Shown here: in pieces, positions 1 to 12,451 of the stretch
Layout of the letters: every line of letters begins with the position of its first letter
Numbering within the stretch: the stretch's first letter is position 1
Assembly (NCBI GenBank): GCA_029378245.1
Contig: JARKIF010000007.1
Span: forward strand, 1,798,001-1,862,000
Length of the DNA: 64,000 nucleotides
Reading direction: 5' to 3'
Source: Roridomyces roridus
Lineage: Eukaryota > Basidiomycota > Agaricomycetes > Agaricales > Mycenaceae
Notes under the pieces: model-generated
The model's database searches: none
The model's input: the letters and a program-made list of their open reading frames with translations, nothing else
What the model was told of the DNA's origin: nothing
Made by a program: the position numbers and the translations under genes

Positions 1-1492
1 CCCGCGGCTCAGACAACGCGACTATCGACATCAGCCCTCTTTCCGCGGGAGGAGTCGCCAACGCTTCTGCACAGGACTCCTTCTGCTCCAACAGTAACAC
101 TACCTGTCTCATCGCCACGATATATGACCAAACTGGACGCGGAAATCACCTCAAGCAGGCTCCTCCCGGCGGCGCGGACAAGGGCACCGATCCCAATGGT
201 TTCGATACGTTGGCTGCTGCGGACGGTGCTCCAGTCACCTTGAATTCGCAGAAAGCGTACGGAGTCTTCATCTCACCTGGTACGGGTTACCGGAACGACG
301 TGACGAACGGCATCGCAGTGGTCAGTCGTGCCATATCTGTGCGTGCTCGTGTACTCATCCACTCCAGGGTGACGACCCCGAGGGCATGTACGCCATTTTC
401 GATGGCACTCACGTCAACGGGGACTGCTGCTTCGACTATGGCAACGCAGAGACCTCGAACACGGACACTGGAAACGGGGCCATGGAGTCAGCTTTTCATC
501 CCGTTCCGCATCCTCCTGCTGATCTTACACGTTCAGGGCCATCTACTTTGGTACAGGCGGCGGAAAAGGCTCGGGCAGTGGCCCGTGGGTCCAGGTAGGC
601 TCTTATAAGGCGCCGTAACACGGAAATCTCATGGAAAATTATGAAGATGGACGCAGAGAATGGTCTCTTTTCCGGCGGTAACAGAAGTGTCAATCCTTCC
701 AATCCAACGAGCGATTCTCGCTTCGTCACAGCCATCGTCAAAGGCCAACCGAATAACTGGGCTATCCGAGGCGGGGACGCCACCTCCGGCTCCCTCTCGA
801 CCTTCTTCAACGGTGTGCGTCCCAGTGGCGGATACAACCCAATGAAGAAGCAGGGCGCCATCATCCTCGGGATCGGTGGGGACAATAGCAATCGCGCGCA
901 GGGAACCTTTTACGAGGGTGTCATGACCTCCGGCTTCCCATCCGATGAAACCGAAAACTCGGTCCAGGCAAACATCGGAGCAGCCGGCTACGCCGCTGCC
1001 CCAATGACGAGCGGGCCTTCCACCCTGAGCGTCGGCTCAGCGGTGTCATTCCGTGCCACCACGGCATGCTGCACCAATCGCTACATCGCCCACACGGGCA
1101 CGATGGTCAATACTCAGATCATCACCCCGAGCAACTCCAGCGCCACCCGCCTGTCCGCGAGCTGGAACGTCGTGGCAGGTCTAGGGAACAACGCATGCGT
1201 CTCATTTGAGTCGCGCGATACCCCAGGGAACTACATCCGACACTCCAATTTTCAGCTTTTCGTCAACGTATCCGACGGGACGCAGGTGTTCAAGGAGGAC
1301 GCTACGTGGTGTCCTCAGGCCGCGCTCAACGGCAAGGGAAATTCCATTCGCTCCTGGTCCTTCCCCACGCATTATTTCAGGCATTTCAATGCCATCTTGT
1401 ACGCTGCGAGCAATGGAGGGCCGTCGGATTACGATTCAAAGAATCTGTTTAATGACGATGTTAGTTGGGTGGTTGGCCCCGCCTTTGCTTAG
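1..1492 (+). CDS. abfB: alpha-L-arabinofuranosidase B, GH54 with CBM42 (5' end outside window)
   Basis: Secreted plant-cell-wall enzyme expected to remove terminal arabinofuranose from arabinoxylan and arabinan. The gene enters the window already open. My exon model is 3-320, 368-486, 537-594 and 647-1492, which keeps one frame for 447 codons and ends at TAG 1490-1492. Family landmarks are all present: the vicinal cysteine pair in GDCCFDYGNAE, AENGLFSG holding the likely nucleophile Glu, GGDNSN holding the likely acid/base Asp, and then a roughly 150-residue beta-trefoil arabinose-binding domain starting near VSFRATTACC. It is a close paralogue of the gene at 8434-10134 on the opposite strand. 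The signal peptide and first exon lie upstream of the window. No lesion is seen in the visible part. Family assignment is firm; substrate preference is inferred from the family. Confidence 0.93.
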
Positions 1493-1828
1493 TACAACAA
1501 TCGAAATACTGTATTTTGTACTTACATGTATTTTGCGCATCACATGAGGACTTTTTGAACAAAAAATTAGAGGGCAGGGTGCAATGCGTCCGGCTTCTTC
1601 CCAATTGGATTCGTCCAAACAAAACAGCTGCAAAGGCCGTTAGCGGGACGGCCGAGTCTATTCCCTGGTCGTGGGCCGTGTGGCACGTACCACTTTGTGC
1701 AACTTGTCAACGCAGAGGTCCTCTCTTCGGACGCGTTCGCCTTTGTGACTCCAAGAAAATGATCATAGTGGTCGAGGACGAGTGATTTCCTGGGACTTGG
1801 CATCTGCGGCCGAGAATCCAGGTAGCGA
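1493..1828. other. intergenic, no gene seen
   Basis: Space between the 3' ends of two converging genes, the GH54 gene and the BRCT-like gene. It presumably holds both 3' untranslated regions. I see no conserved protein or RNA gene. Confidence 0.5.
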
Positions 1829-2542
1829 CTAGACAGGTGCATTGCCCAGAGGCCCCACCCGGTCACGGAGCTCAGCAATAGTCATGATGTGGACTCCCAC
1901 AGCTGGCCCCTCGCGCCGGACGTACTCTTCCTGCGGCGACGCGATTTGAGCACCTCCCTTGACCAGAACATGGGTGGTTAGAACGTCGGGGTGGCTTTGC
2001 GTGGTGCCGCGGCCTTGATGTATCAAAGATCGGGCCTCCCAGAAGGAATCGGTCCCTGTGTCAAACTATCCAGGAGTAAATACAAGATTCTCGCAGGAAA
2101 AAAAAAGTCGAAAACCCACTCCGATTGGTAGGATGAAGCACCCGCAAAGGGGTGCTCCCCATTCAAACGCGTTTGGGCTGAAGGTTTGTCAACCGGTTGT
2201 ACATCCCGGTATTTGAGGTGGAGGCACACCTTAGAATACGTCCAGAAAGGATCGAGCACTTCACCCAATCCGCCTGGAAAAACCTTTTCAAGCCTTGTCG
2301 CTTGGCGGATGGAACATTCGTACCGATATGAAGCGTTTTCCGTATCCGGATGAGTAACTTTTGCATGGTGGCTTGGAGTCAGGATTCACAAAAACGAGAT
2401 GTGCGGCTTCAATGTGTGGGGCGGGCTGGGCGTCGTTGATCTGTAGCAGCTCTGACGTGTCTGGTGGAGCGTCCTCCATGATGTAATATAATAACCCGTC
2501 GAAAAAGCGGGGCTGGTCGTCGTCGGTGGCAGGTGGGTTCAT
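1829..2542 (-). CDS. hypothetical protein with BRCT-like segments
   Basis: A probable spliced gene read from ATG at 2542 to TAG at 1829-1831. The first exon encodes FFDGLLYYIMEDAPP and later AAHLVFVNPDSKPP. A second segment (about 2165-2280) encodes ADWVKCSILSGRIL, and the last (about 1829-2000) encodes THVLVKGGAQI and ends TIAELRDRVGPLGNAPV. The pattern 'F-x-G ... conserved W ... S-x-x-x-G-R-x-L' resembles a BRCT domain such as those in Rap1-like or DNA-repair proteins, but this is a resemblance and not a confirmed match. Intron borders were not settled, so exon structure is approximate. It converges with the GH54 gene and is followed upstream by the 3' end of CND3 on the same strand. It could be a fragment rather than a full gene. 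Confidence 0.45.
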
Positions 2543-2748
2543 GGCAATGAAAAAGAGTAATCAGGTGGCTGTGTTCACCTTTGGGATAGGGGTAACCGTA
2601 CGAGCATTGATATTGAAGGGGACACCACCAATCTGTTCAGCTTGATATCCTACAATTGCAAGTTGTAGTACAACATTCGAAATACCATAACGATAAATGA
2701 AAAGACATCTAGCACAAGAAAGCAGAGAGAGAACACGAGAAGGTCCAT

Positions 2749-5700
2749 TCAGCTTTCAGAGTATCCTCCAAAATCGCTGTTGTCAGGCTCCTCAACCGCC
2801 GTGCGCCGTGTCGTTCTAGTAGCGGTTGCTCGTGTTGATTGCCTACCGGCAAGGTGTCAGAACGCATTCAAGAAACACTATAAGAAACATACCGCGTCGC
2901 AGCAGCACCCCGCCTTCGCTTCGTATCAGTCGGCGAAGGTAATGACAGCTTGGCCCCAGGTGTTCGCACCCGCCTGTAATACATAGCATGAACATCAATC
3001 CAGCTCGAAACAGAATGTAAGCGCACTTGCGGCCCTTCGAAGGGGGAGTCGACGGGACTTTAGGCGGCTCGTTATCTTCTGCATCAGATTCAGGTCTGCA
3101 AGAGCACAGATAAGCAACGAGTCCGGAATGACGAATGCATGAAAACGCACTCCGCATCCTCCTCCTTCGACGGGCGCTGCGCCGACTTGGCACGACTTTG
3201 CCTAGTCCGGCGCGCAGGCGGGGGTTGCTCATCCCTGCAAAATGCTAAGCAAGCAAAGATGAGATGGGAACAGTGTGGACGCACGGGCTCTCTTCTGGAG
3301 GCGGAGGAGGTGCTGGTTTCAGTCGTGAGTTCTTGGCAGGAGCCTTTCCCTTGCCAGCCCTCGTTTTCGGTGGCGGAACAGGACTGGGAGGTCGCTCGTC
3401 CCCATCAGATTCTGAACCGTCATCTTCAGGCAGAGGAGACGGGGGTGGCGGGGGTTTCGACCGTGAGTTCCTCGCTGGAGCCTTGCTTTTCCTACCCTTG
3501 GCCTTGGGGGCCGGAACGGGACTAGGCGGTCGCAGGTCCTCCTCGTCGTCATCCTCAGACCTATACGCTCAAGTCAGAATCAGATAAGCGAAAAGAAACG
3601 CGAGTTCTCATACCCATCATGTTCCGGTGGTGGTGACGGCGGTGGCGGAGGTTTTGACCTCGAACCTCTTGTGGGAGCCTTGGTCCTCCCATTCTTGGCC
3701 TTGGGAGCGGGAGCCGGACTAGGCGGTCGCAAGTCCTCCTCCTCCTCAGAATGTGGCCTAAGAGCAGAGTCAGGAATGAAATCAAGACGCTACAAGATAC
3801 ATACTCCGGCGCCGCAGGCTTTGACCGTGAGGTCCTAGCAGGAGCTTTTCGTTTGCCGGTCTTCCCTTTAGGAGGAGGACTCGGGCTCGCAGGTCGCATA
3901 TCTTCATCTTCATCTTCATCGGGCGGAGGGGGAGACTTCGGGCGTGTGCTCTTCGCCGGAGCCTTGGTCTTGCCTTTCTTCGGGGCGGGGACTGGACTAG
4001 GCGGGGCTTGATCGTCGCCATCTTCAGCTTCAGCCTCAGCCTCGTCGTCCCTGCGGCACGTGAATGAGGACAAGTCAGAGACACGTGCGGCATTACTCAC
4101 ATATCTTCCTCCTCCTCTGGCCGTGAAGTCCTAGCAGGAGCTTTCCGTTTGTCGGTCTTCCCTTTAGGAGTCTTCCCTTTAGGAGGAGGACTCGGGCTCG
4201 CCGGTCGCATATCTTCATCGTCATCTCCATCTGAAACCGGACTAGAAGGAGTGAATCAGCCGAATTCAAGAAGCAGTCCCAGGCGCCTTACCTGCGGGGC
4301 AGAGACTTGGGGCGTGTACTCTTGGCTGGCGCCTTGGTCTTGCCTTTCTTCGGGGCAAGGATTGGACTAGGCGGGACTTGGTCGTCGCCTTCTTCTGCTT
4401 CAGCCTCGTCCGCGTCCCTACAGAACATGAATAAAGGCGAAGTAGCGGCACGTGCTGGATCACTCACATATCTTCCTCCTCCTCTGGATGCGCAACCGGA
4501 GTGGGAGGTGTGACTTCCTCGTCGGGCACGTCGTTGTCATCGCTATGGGCATAAAGAGTGAGTAAAACGTATCATCTTTCGCGAGACGACCTACACATCC
4601 TCCTCATCCTCGCCCTGCGAAGCTGCTGGCGGAGCGTCTTGGCTTTCTTCGGCCTCGGACTCTGGTCTAGAAAGGTCCTTGAGTGATACTCGCATTACAA
4701 CGGCAGCACTTACTCGGCCGCAGACCTGAGTTTCGACCGTCCGCCCTTTGCAGCCTTCTTGGGGATAGGCGATCTAGCGCATCAATCAGTCCGCCGTCAA
4801 GCGAGAAAAATAAAGCAATCTCACTCAGGCGTCCGACTCCTAGCCCGCTCCTCCGCGCTACAATCAGGGTGGAATCAGAACAGATCCATGCGGCAAAGAA
4901 AAAAGCCTCACCCATCCGGATACTCTGGCACATCAATGCCAATGTAATCATACACCTCACGCATCTCCTGCGTCCTATATTCGGCCGAATCCACCTTGGC
5001 AAGGTCCTCGGCAAAGGTGGCTGCCACGCGCGTCTTGAATCGTCCGACAGCCTTGTCCAGAGTCGCATCATCGAAGGGACATTGCTAGATGAGAAATCGT
5101 CAGCTCGGCATCTCGATGTGAAAGGGGTAACACACCGACTGGACATGCTCGAGGAGGACACTCAGTTTGACAAGCACAGGTGTAGCAAGCTGCCCCTCCA
5201 TGTGGAGCTGCGCGAAAAGTGTACAAAGCACCTCTTGCTCCTCGCCTGTGGTCCAAGTTCAGTCAAAGCTCTACCAACTACTGGGAAAACTTACTGCGCC
5301 GATCCGAGTCATACAACGCAATGAGGATATCAACAGCCAAATCCGCATGAACGTGGCGTGGCTGCACGGGAGTGGCTCTGAATTTAACGCCATCAGCTTG
5401 TACTCGTCTATGAAGATGAAGTCCACGCACCCTTCGGCGACCTTTCTTGAATCCGTCCAGTCCACAACCAGCAGCCCAAACTGCTGCGGCGTGACCATGG
5501 TCTGCCCATCCTCCAACCCGTCATGCATCTTCATCACCTCCCCAAATGCGGATAGGAAAATCTGCGAATGAATAAGCCGTTCTGAAATGAGCAACAGCCC
5601 AGGCACATACCGCTCGCAATCTACTCTGGTTCTCCGCTGAAGAGTAACAATACACGGAGAAAAAGTACGCCAGGCACTGTCTGAGCTCGGCATTGTCCGC

Positions 5701-8305
5701 CGTGACTGGGGAGACGTACGCCAGCAGAAGGCTCTTGAGGATCTGCTCTTGATTGTCAGCTGACCGTACATTAGGGAGTGAGCCACTCGCCTTGGGATCC
5801 GTCACCAGCCCCGCCAGCAGAAGCTTCGCAAGCCCAATACACATGATCGCCTGCACGCGCGCTGACCCCTCCGACTCGGCATCCAGTTCGTAATCCAAGG
5901 TTTCCCCAAGGAACTTCAACACCTTTTCTTCCTATCAAAAAGAGTCAATAACCTAAACAAATCACCAGATAAAGAGCTTACATCCTCACTCCGCGTGAAC
6001 AAGTCCCGATCATACAACACCATCAAGTCAAAAAGCGACTTGAGGGCGCTGAGTCTCAGTTCCTCCACCGCACTCTGCTGGATCTGGCTGAGGAAAAGCT
6101 GCAGCGAATTGAGTGCAATGTTCTTGGACAGCAAACAGCAAAGCCCGAGCCCGACCAGCCCCTTCTCGCGGATGCTCAACTCCTTGCGTTTGACGGCGGG
6201 AATGATAAGGTCCGCGAGGATGCCTTCGAGGGTCGAATTGTCCGCAAAGTTCTGTGGGGTATGATGAGACGTCTTGATGCGAATGGCAACGAATGAAACA
6301 CACCTCATGCACCCTCTCAAGCATACCGTTGCACACTTCCAGACACCTCAAATCCATCACATCCGCGCGTGCGCCCTCCTCTGCCGTCATATCCTCACGT
6401 GCCTTGGCTCGCCGCATCGAGCGCTCTTTTCTGATGTCGGATTGCGTTGTATCTTGCTGCAAAAAAGTCAGTGCGCCCGAGAGAAAAGTAAGGAAACTCA
6501 CATCATTCATCTCTTCCTCGGGCTCCTCAGAGTCGCCCTCGCGAAGATCAATGACAATCTCCACCACAACGCGAATAAGCTCGCGCTCAGTTGGCAGAAT
6601 CTCCTTCATCACATCCAAGCAACGCGCAATAAGACCTGGAGGGAGCTGAGGATGCGCTAGCATATCGCCTGCCCATGACCTATCAATACAAACTCTTTCA
6701 GTCGGAAGAAGTGGAAAACGCACGCGTCACAGAGTACACCTTCCTCCTCCCAATCTCATCCATATAATCCAACTTGACCGCCATACGGAGTAGCTCCCCG
6801 AGCACAATCTCACGCTTGGCCACCTCCTCCTCGGCCTCCTCTGCTGCGTCCATGTCCCCATCCACGTCTTCCCCCGACCCAAGCGCCCTCGCAACCTCCG
6901 TATCCTCCATGGCACTCAATAGTTGATTGTACGCCTCTTGCATATGGAACGCAAACGCCGTGAACGACAGGCAGCCCTGCGCGCTCGAGACGGTCCTCCG
7001 TCAACTCTGGACGCTCGACAAACACGCGTGTAAGAACGGCCGATTCGGGAGTGAGGTTCTTCCAGTACTTCCTCCTCGCTGAAGACGAGACTGTCAAACA
7101 GCCCGGAACGTGCGGAGGAGAGCGCGAGGATGGCGTCGACGGCAACGGCCTCTCCGGGACCGACGACGTCGAAGAGATTGAGAAATCCAATGAGAGCGTG
7201 CATGATTCCGCCGTCGTCGCCCGCCCAGGGAAAGTCACTGGGCGGTTCGGAGGTGACGAGGTCAAACCACGTCGCCATCATCTTGCCTGCGGCGAGTCGG
7301 ACGGCGGGTTCACGGTCGCCAAGGCCGGTCTGTACGACACGCTCTCGCTGTTCAATGGTAAGGTGCCTGGGGTGTGCGAGACGAGGCAGAACTGTCGTGT
7401 ATACGAGTTTTCGCGTGACGGGGTCAACGTCGCGCGCGCGTGATAGGACGTGGTCGAGCGTGTCGGCCGTGACGGGAACGTGGACAAGGGCAGCACGGCG
7501 GACCTCTGCTGATGGATCAAAGGCCATGATGTCGAGGAGCACATCGAGGATGCTCTTCTCGCTCTCTCCGAGCTCGGCCGGGTCTTCGCTTCCGACGAGG
7601 CGGGCCAGTGCAGACACGGCTTGCGCGCGGACGGTCGACTCTTTATCGCAAGTAGACCGCTGGATAAGGTTTGCTCGGAGGGACAGGTAGCTCTCTTCGC
7701 TATTGTGGCGAGTTCGTTAGAGAAAATGTAGACCACTTTTGAGACGCACTCGATTTCCCCGAGATAAGATATCATTTCTGCTACGAGATGAACGGTTTGG
7801 TAGCGCACGGCCTTGTTCTTCGCGACAAAGCCCTGGATTAACCATTCGAGCATGCGAGACACGAACGCGGACGCAAGGGTCTCGTCCTCTGAGCTCCCGG
7901 CTGAGATGGAATTGGTCGAAGGATCCGACTGTTGCTTGGTCTTGTCATCCAACGCTGAAAAAAGCGTCAGGAAGCCCACAGAACCACCTAGTAGGCCGAC
8001 GCACCCTTCTCGTTCACGAACAGCACATACTGTGCCACAAACTTGATAATCCGATCCACAGCCGCCGTGCCCTTCTTGACCGCCACAACGCGGCTCACCA
8101 TGTCCAAGAAAGCCGCGAGAAAGGCGGCCTGGCCTTGGTCCGGTCGCTTCTTGGACTTGCTGTTCTTCTCCGAGCTCTTGAGATGGATTTTATACAGGGC
8201 GACGCAATTCTTCTTGTGGTTAGCGAGGGAGGTCTGTGCCTGGTCGAAAATGGCCGCCAATGACTGCTGGATCGACTCCAGGGCGTCGTCGGGGCGGGGC
8301 GCCAT
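2749..8305 (-). CDS. YCG1: condensin complex subunit 3 (CAP-G/Ycg1 family) with expanded repetitive tail
   Basis: HEAT-repeat subunit of condensin, which compacts mitotic chromosomes by binding the kleisin subunit and DNA. ATG is at 8303-8305 (MAPRPDDALESIQQSLAAIF) and the last exon (2749-2842) ends DFGGYSES-stop. The N-terminal half contains condensin-typical stretches such as VDRIIKFVAQYVLFVNEKGA and LEWLIQGFVAKNKAVRYQTV, followed by HEAT helices and the Cnd3 C-terminal domain, ending near YDYIGIDVPEYPDG (about 4930). From about 4850 down the gene becomes a long tail of short exons. Each codes an acidic run, an RPPSP/RPASPSP proline motif and a basic patch like KRKAPARTSRSKP. These are S-P rich, so possible CDK sites, and AT-hook-like; both are inferences. 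At least seven such modules are seen. Many introns of about 50 bp. The core assignment is strong; the exact tail splicing is by eye. Confidence 0.88.
3835..4490 (-). repeat. tandem exon-intron duplication in the CND3 tail, 367-bp period
   Basis: Two adjacent copies of an exon-intron-exon unit inside the condensin tail. The splice donor after the EEEED codons appears at 4095-4100 and again at 4462-4467, exactly 367 bp apart. The intron sequence, the acidic exon (EAEAE...GDDQ) and the basic exon (KGKTKAPAKSTRPKS) are repeated with few changes. Because the intron is copied too, this is a DNA-level segmental duplication rather than only protein-level drift. Weaker related modules continue down to about 3295. 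Confidence 0.8.
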
Positions 8306-8433
8306 CCTTAGCCGATGGTGGTCGCGGTGTAAGCGTTGGTTGATTGACGTTTGTTGACACACGTGTGCGTGTCTGATGATCAATACACAAACCCTGATTT
8401 GGAATTTTTACTTTGTACAGAATCGAGCTACAT

Positions 8434-10134
8434 CTACGCAAACGCGGCCCCGACAACCCAGCTGACATCGTCGTTGAAAGACGCCGTCGCATCAAAATCC
8501 GACGGTCCACCGTTGCTCGCAGCGTACAGGATAGCATTAAAGTGACGGAAGTAGTGCGTCGGGTAGGAAAACGACTGCAGTGCATTCGTCCCCGCCGAAT
8601 TGAGCGCCGCCCTCGGGCAGTAAGTCGCATCGGTGGCGAAAATGGCGGAACCGTCGTTGGCGTTGACGAAGAGCTCGAATCCAGAGTGGCGAATGTAGCT
8701 GCCAGGCGTGTCGCGCGACTCGAACGAGACACATCCGCTGTTGCCGAGACCAGCTACGACGTTCCAGCTGGCGGAGAGCTTGAGTGCATTGGTGCTGGCC
8801 GAGTTGACCACCTGCGTGTTGACGGTCGTGCCGGTGTGGGCAATGAAGCGGTCGGTGCAGCAGGCCGTGGTCGCTTTAAATGATACAGTGGAGCCGACGG
8901 TCACAGCAGGGCCGGTGACGAGGGAGGTGGTAGCGTAGCCGGCTGCGACGATGTTTGCCTGCACTGAATTCTCCGTGGCGTCGGAGGGGAACCCAGAGGT
9001 CATCACGCCCTCATAGAACGTCCCTTGAGCCCCATTGCTGTTGTCCCCGCCAATGCCGAGGATGATGGCGCCCTCCTTGCTCATGGGGTTGTATCCGTCG
9101 GCAGGACGCACACCATTGTAGAACGTCGACAATGATCCGGATTGCGCGTTCCCTCCGCGGATCGCCCAGTTATTCGGCTGGCCCTTGACCACGGCCGTAA
9201 CAAAGCGGTCGTTTATCGACGGATTGCCCGGGCTGGAGGTACGGCTGGCTGAGGAAAACAAGCCGTTCTCAAGATCTCTGGTGGTTTTTGCATTAGAATT
9301 TTCTGAAAGTTGATCCGGGTCAAGAACACTTACGCCTGAATCCACGGGCCACTTCCAGTGCCTGTTCCGCCGGCCGATCCGAAGTAAATGGCCTCCATAT
9401 GACCCTAAAAATCGAGATTAGCAACGGTAAATCAAGCCGTGGAGGGGGGAACCTCACATTTGCAGGATCAGTGTTGGTCACTTCGGCATTACCATAGTCG
9501 AAGCAACACGCATCATTGAAATGAGTGCCATCAAAAACGGCGTACAAGCCCTCGGCGGCATCTCCCTGAAAGACAATCGGCACAGGAAGAGAGGCAGAGA
9601 GAATGCACGGACCACAGCGATGCCGTTGGTAGCGTCGTTTCGGTAGCCACTTCCGGGAGAGATGAAGACGCCATACGCCTTATGACCTCCAACCAAAACA
9701 GGTGCACCGTCCGCAGCGGCTTGAGTATCGAACCCTCCTGGATCCGTGCCACTAGCAGCGCCGCCAGGAGGGGCATGAGTAAGAGAATTACCACGTCCAG
9801 TTTGGTCGAAGATCTCCGTGATGACACACGTTGTGCCCGCACAGAACGAGTCTTGCACCGCGGAGTTTGCCACACCACCGGCACTCAGAGGGCTGATGTT
9901 GGTCGTCGCGCCGTCCGAGCCACGAGAAATTTGGTAGAGTGCCCCAGAGAATGAGCTGAATAAGGCCCGAGTGGTACTGTGTGCAGCAACGCACTAAAAG
10001 ATTTATCGTTAGTCTTTCCAGAGTAGAAAGTTGTAAAGGTTTACCGGAGTTCCCCCAGAAGCATAGATATCACAGGGCCCCGCCGTGACGAGGGGAAGCA
10101 GGAGAACCAAGGCAACAAGTGGGGAGAATGCCAT
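8434..10134 (-). CDS. abfB: alpha-L-arabinofuranosidase B, GH54 with CBM42
   Basis: Complete paralogue of the gene at 1-1492. ATG at 10132-10134 begins a clear signal peptide (MAFSPLVALVLLLPLVTAGP), and the mature protein starts near CDIYASGGTP, as in other GH54 enzymes. Four or more introns interrupt the catalytic domain. The last exon is 8434 to about 9280 and ends with SWVVGAAFA-stop. Key sites are visible: the cysteine pair in ACCFDYGNAE, LENGLFS with the likely nucleophile Glu, GGDNSNGAQGTFYEG with the likely acid/base Asp, and the C-terminal CBM42 with SFKATTACCTDRFIAHTG. Only 128 bp separate its stop from the CND3 start on the same strand, so the CND3 promoter must be short or overlap this 3' region. 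Secreted arabinan/arabinoxylan debranching is the expected role. Confidence 0.95.
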
Positions 10135-10169
10135 TGCTATGTTCTCGTAGCGAGACGACCCGAGCCATT

Positions 10170-10175
10170 TTTATA
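10170..10175 (-). promoter_or_regulatory. TATA box of the second GH54 gene
   Basis: TATAAA on the minus strand, about 36-41 bp before the ATG at 10134, inside the TATAAAAATGG context. Spacing implies a short 5' leader. Position and sequence fit a core promoter; no upstream activator site was assigned. Confidence 0.5.
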
Positions 10176-10507
10176 GACCGCGTCGGCGCGTCATGGGGCC
10201 ACGGTCTGAGACGGAGCTGTGCATGAAACGGCGTGCAGATCCACACTTACGAAGGAGACAAGTTGGGGGTGCGAGTCCAAGCCTCAGATGCCGCCGGATC
10301 ACGGCTCAGACCACTTTCGGTCCCCTTTCATCCCTCCCATCCGAGCTCCACTTGACTGACCCGATTCTCCGCTGGCTTCTGAAACAATCCACGTTCTCTC
10401 GATCCACAAGCTACAGCAACTCATGACCGGCTTCCTACTTGTGGCAACAGAGTCTGGTGACCGATGTCGAAGATGCGTTCATCTCTCTTGTGATTCAAAA
10501 TCTGTGT

Positions 10508-12449
10508 CATCAGCAACTTGACACCTTGGGCTTTTTCCTCTTTTGTGTCTTTTTTGGACCCAGAAAAGCGTCAAAAGTGGAAAAGAGGAAAAAGTGTCCG
10601 GCACTTTTTTAAGCTAGGTCCCTTTGCTTAAAAAAGTGCTTTTTACCCTCAGAAAAGCGGCCTGGTTGCCCCCAAAAGCACTTCCAAAAGCTGCCCCGAA
10701 ACACCCATATTTCACACAAATGAAGGTAGAAGATATATATTGCATTGAGCACTATCGAATGTACAAATCTACTTATGCAGAGAAGATAGTGCACGTACCC
10801 TTAGCAACAAAGCAATAACGACAGCACGGAGCCCAGACTGAGACTGTTGGGTCAAGAATTAGACTTCGGATTACACGTAGGCACATTGAACATGTACCCA
10901 GGTAGCGGCGGCAGCGCCGACAATGCGCACATCGATGGCGCCTGAAAATTGGGCACAGGCTGACAAAGATGAAGTAATTCGGGTCATAGGTGTGCGTAAG
11001 GAGCCGACTGGGTCGGTGGTTGATAGCCTATCTGGACATTAGGATGTTAAGATCGCAGGTGGAACATGGCAACTCACAGTGTTTGGCGTACCACGCAGGC
11101 GGATTTGAGGAGAGGGAGAAAGCCTGGCCGACAGAGGTCAACGACTGCGGATAATGTGAGAAAATGGATGACATACTGTAGCTCGACATATGTGGCAGCG
11201 GACGCAGCCACGGTCCGCGACGTCAGTCACCCTACGAGGGACTGCATCATCAGTGGGCGAGATGTGTGGAAGAGTCAGGGAACGCACTCTTGGCTGAAGG
11301 TCTCCCGTCAAGACTTCAAGTCCAGGACCGAGTCGGCGCTGAGAGGATGGAGTCTATAAGGGAATGAGTCAGACTAGGACGGCTCCGACGGCCCGCAGCA
11401 GCTAGGTATACTCACTGGGTAACATTGTTCCCTAGTGGACGAAGTATCAGACAGCAGAAACCAGCGAGAGGATGAGACAGAGAGTCGGTGAGATGAGGGA
11501 AAAGAAGAGGGCGTTGTTGGCGTTTGTTGTCTTCCGTCCGAATTCAGTCATCAACCACCACCACGTGTTCAGCGGCCGCAAGCTGGAACGCCGATCACCG
11601 ATGACCGCGTGGCGTCTTCGACTTCTCTTCCACACCCATCGCGAGCCACCCCTCACCTTCGACGACACTCGGGGAACGAGCTGGGTTATCCGCCAACTGC
11701 CTAGGCTTCAATTGCACCCAACTACTGCGCCGCAACTGCATCGTTGCCAATACTCATCTGTGACTGGAGCTGGGACGGACGGCGACACACTGTGGGAGTT
11801 GGTGAGTGGCCGCCATCATCATCGGATTGTCGCCACCCTTGCGCCACCCTGTGCCACCTTGTCATCCATAGCCTGAAGCACGCAGAACGCCATCAACCGG
11901 TGTCGGCTTCAGTCCGGGACAAACTATGGACTAATTCCAGGTCCGGTGCGGCATTGGGACTGGGTGAGTGGTCATTTTACTCACTCTTTGGCTCTGCTCA
12001 TGTGCCTAGATGGCTTGTATATCTACTCTGTATGTTACGTGTCCGTATCGAGCCGTAAAAACCATTCAATCCCCGAGTCGTGCCACTCTTTGAGCGTCTT
12101 TCTGTCTTCATTGCGCTTGGCCTCTCCGTTACTTTCCCAGAATTAATGCCACTCATGTCTGCCCCTGTGCCATTGTGCCTTGCTGTACTTCTATGTTCAC
12201 AGCGGCTGTCCCCAGAACCGCCCCCACGTATTCCCTATTCCGGAGTGCATTCCTTACACAACTTGAGCCGTGTCTTTTTTGACCACTTTTTACCCAGAAT
12301 GAAAAGAGGATTCTCAAAAGACCTGAAGCTTCAAAAGCCACAGTCTACTCCATAAAAGCTGAACAAAAAGTGGTAAAAAAAGCAAAAGAGGAAAAAGGGC
12401 CAGAAAAGCTCTGGAGCCTCCCCGAAAAGAGGGTGTCAAGTTGCTGATG
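10508..12449. mobile_element. non-autonomous DNA element E1 with CATCAG...CTGATG ends
   Basis: The two ends are inverted repeats: CATCAGCAACTTGACACC at the left and its reverse complement at the right (18 bp). Both continue into related subterminal stretches rich in CTTTTTCCTCTTTT. A direct GT flanks both ends (10506-10507 and 12450-12451), fitting a 2-bp target duplication but too short to prove it. Length is 1,942 bp. I find no transposase reading frame inside. The ends share their first six bases with the elements at 27609 and 50704. Superfamily is not assigned. Confidence 0.6.
10601..10639. repeat. 14-bp perfect inverted repeat (hairpin) near the left end of E1
   Basis: Arms GCACTTTTTTAAGC (10601-10614) and GCTTAAAAAAGTGC (10626-10639) are perfect complements around an 11-nt spacer. 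It lies just inside the left terminus of E1 and is probably part of the element. Confidence 0.7.
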
Positions 12450-12451
12450 GT

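Noticed and set aside
3139..4513. Plus-strand Ser/Gly-rich frames over the condensin tail
   Set aside because: They are the antisense of the low-complexity CND3 modules.
10508..12449. hAT assignment for E1
   Set aside because: The 8-bp flanks (TGTGTCAT and ATGGTGAT) do not match, so no hAT-type duplication is present.
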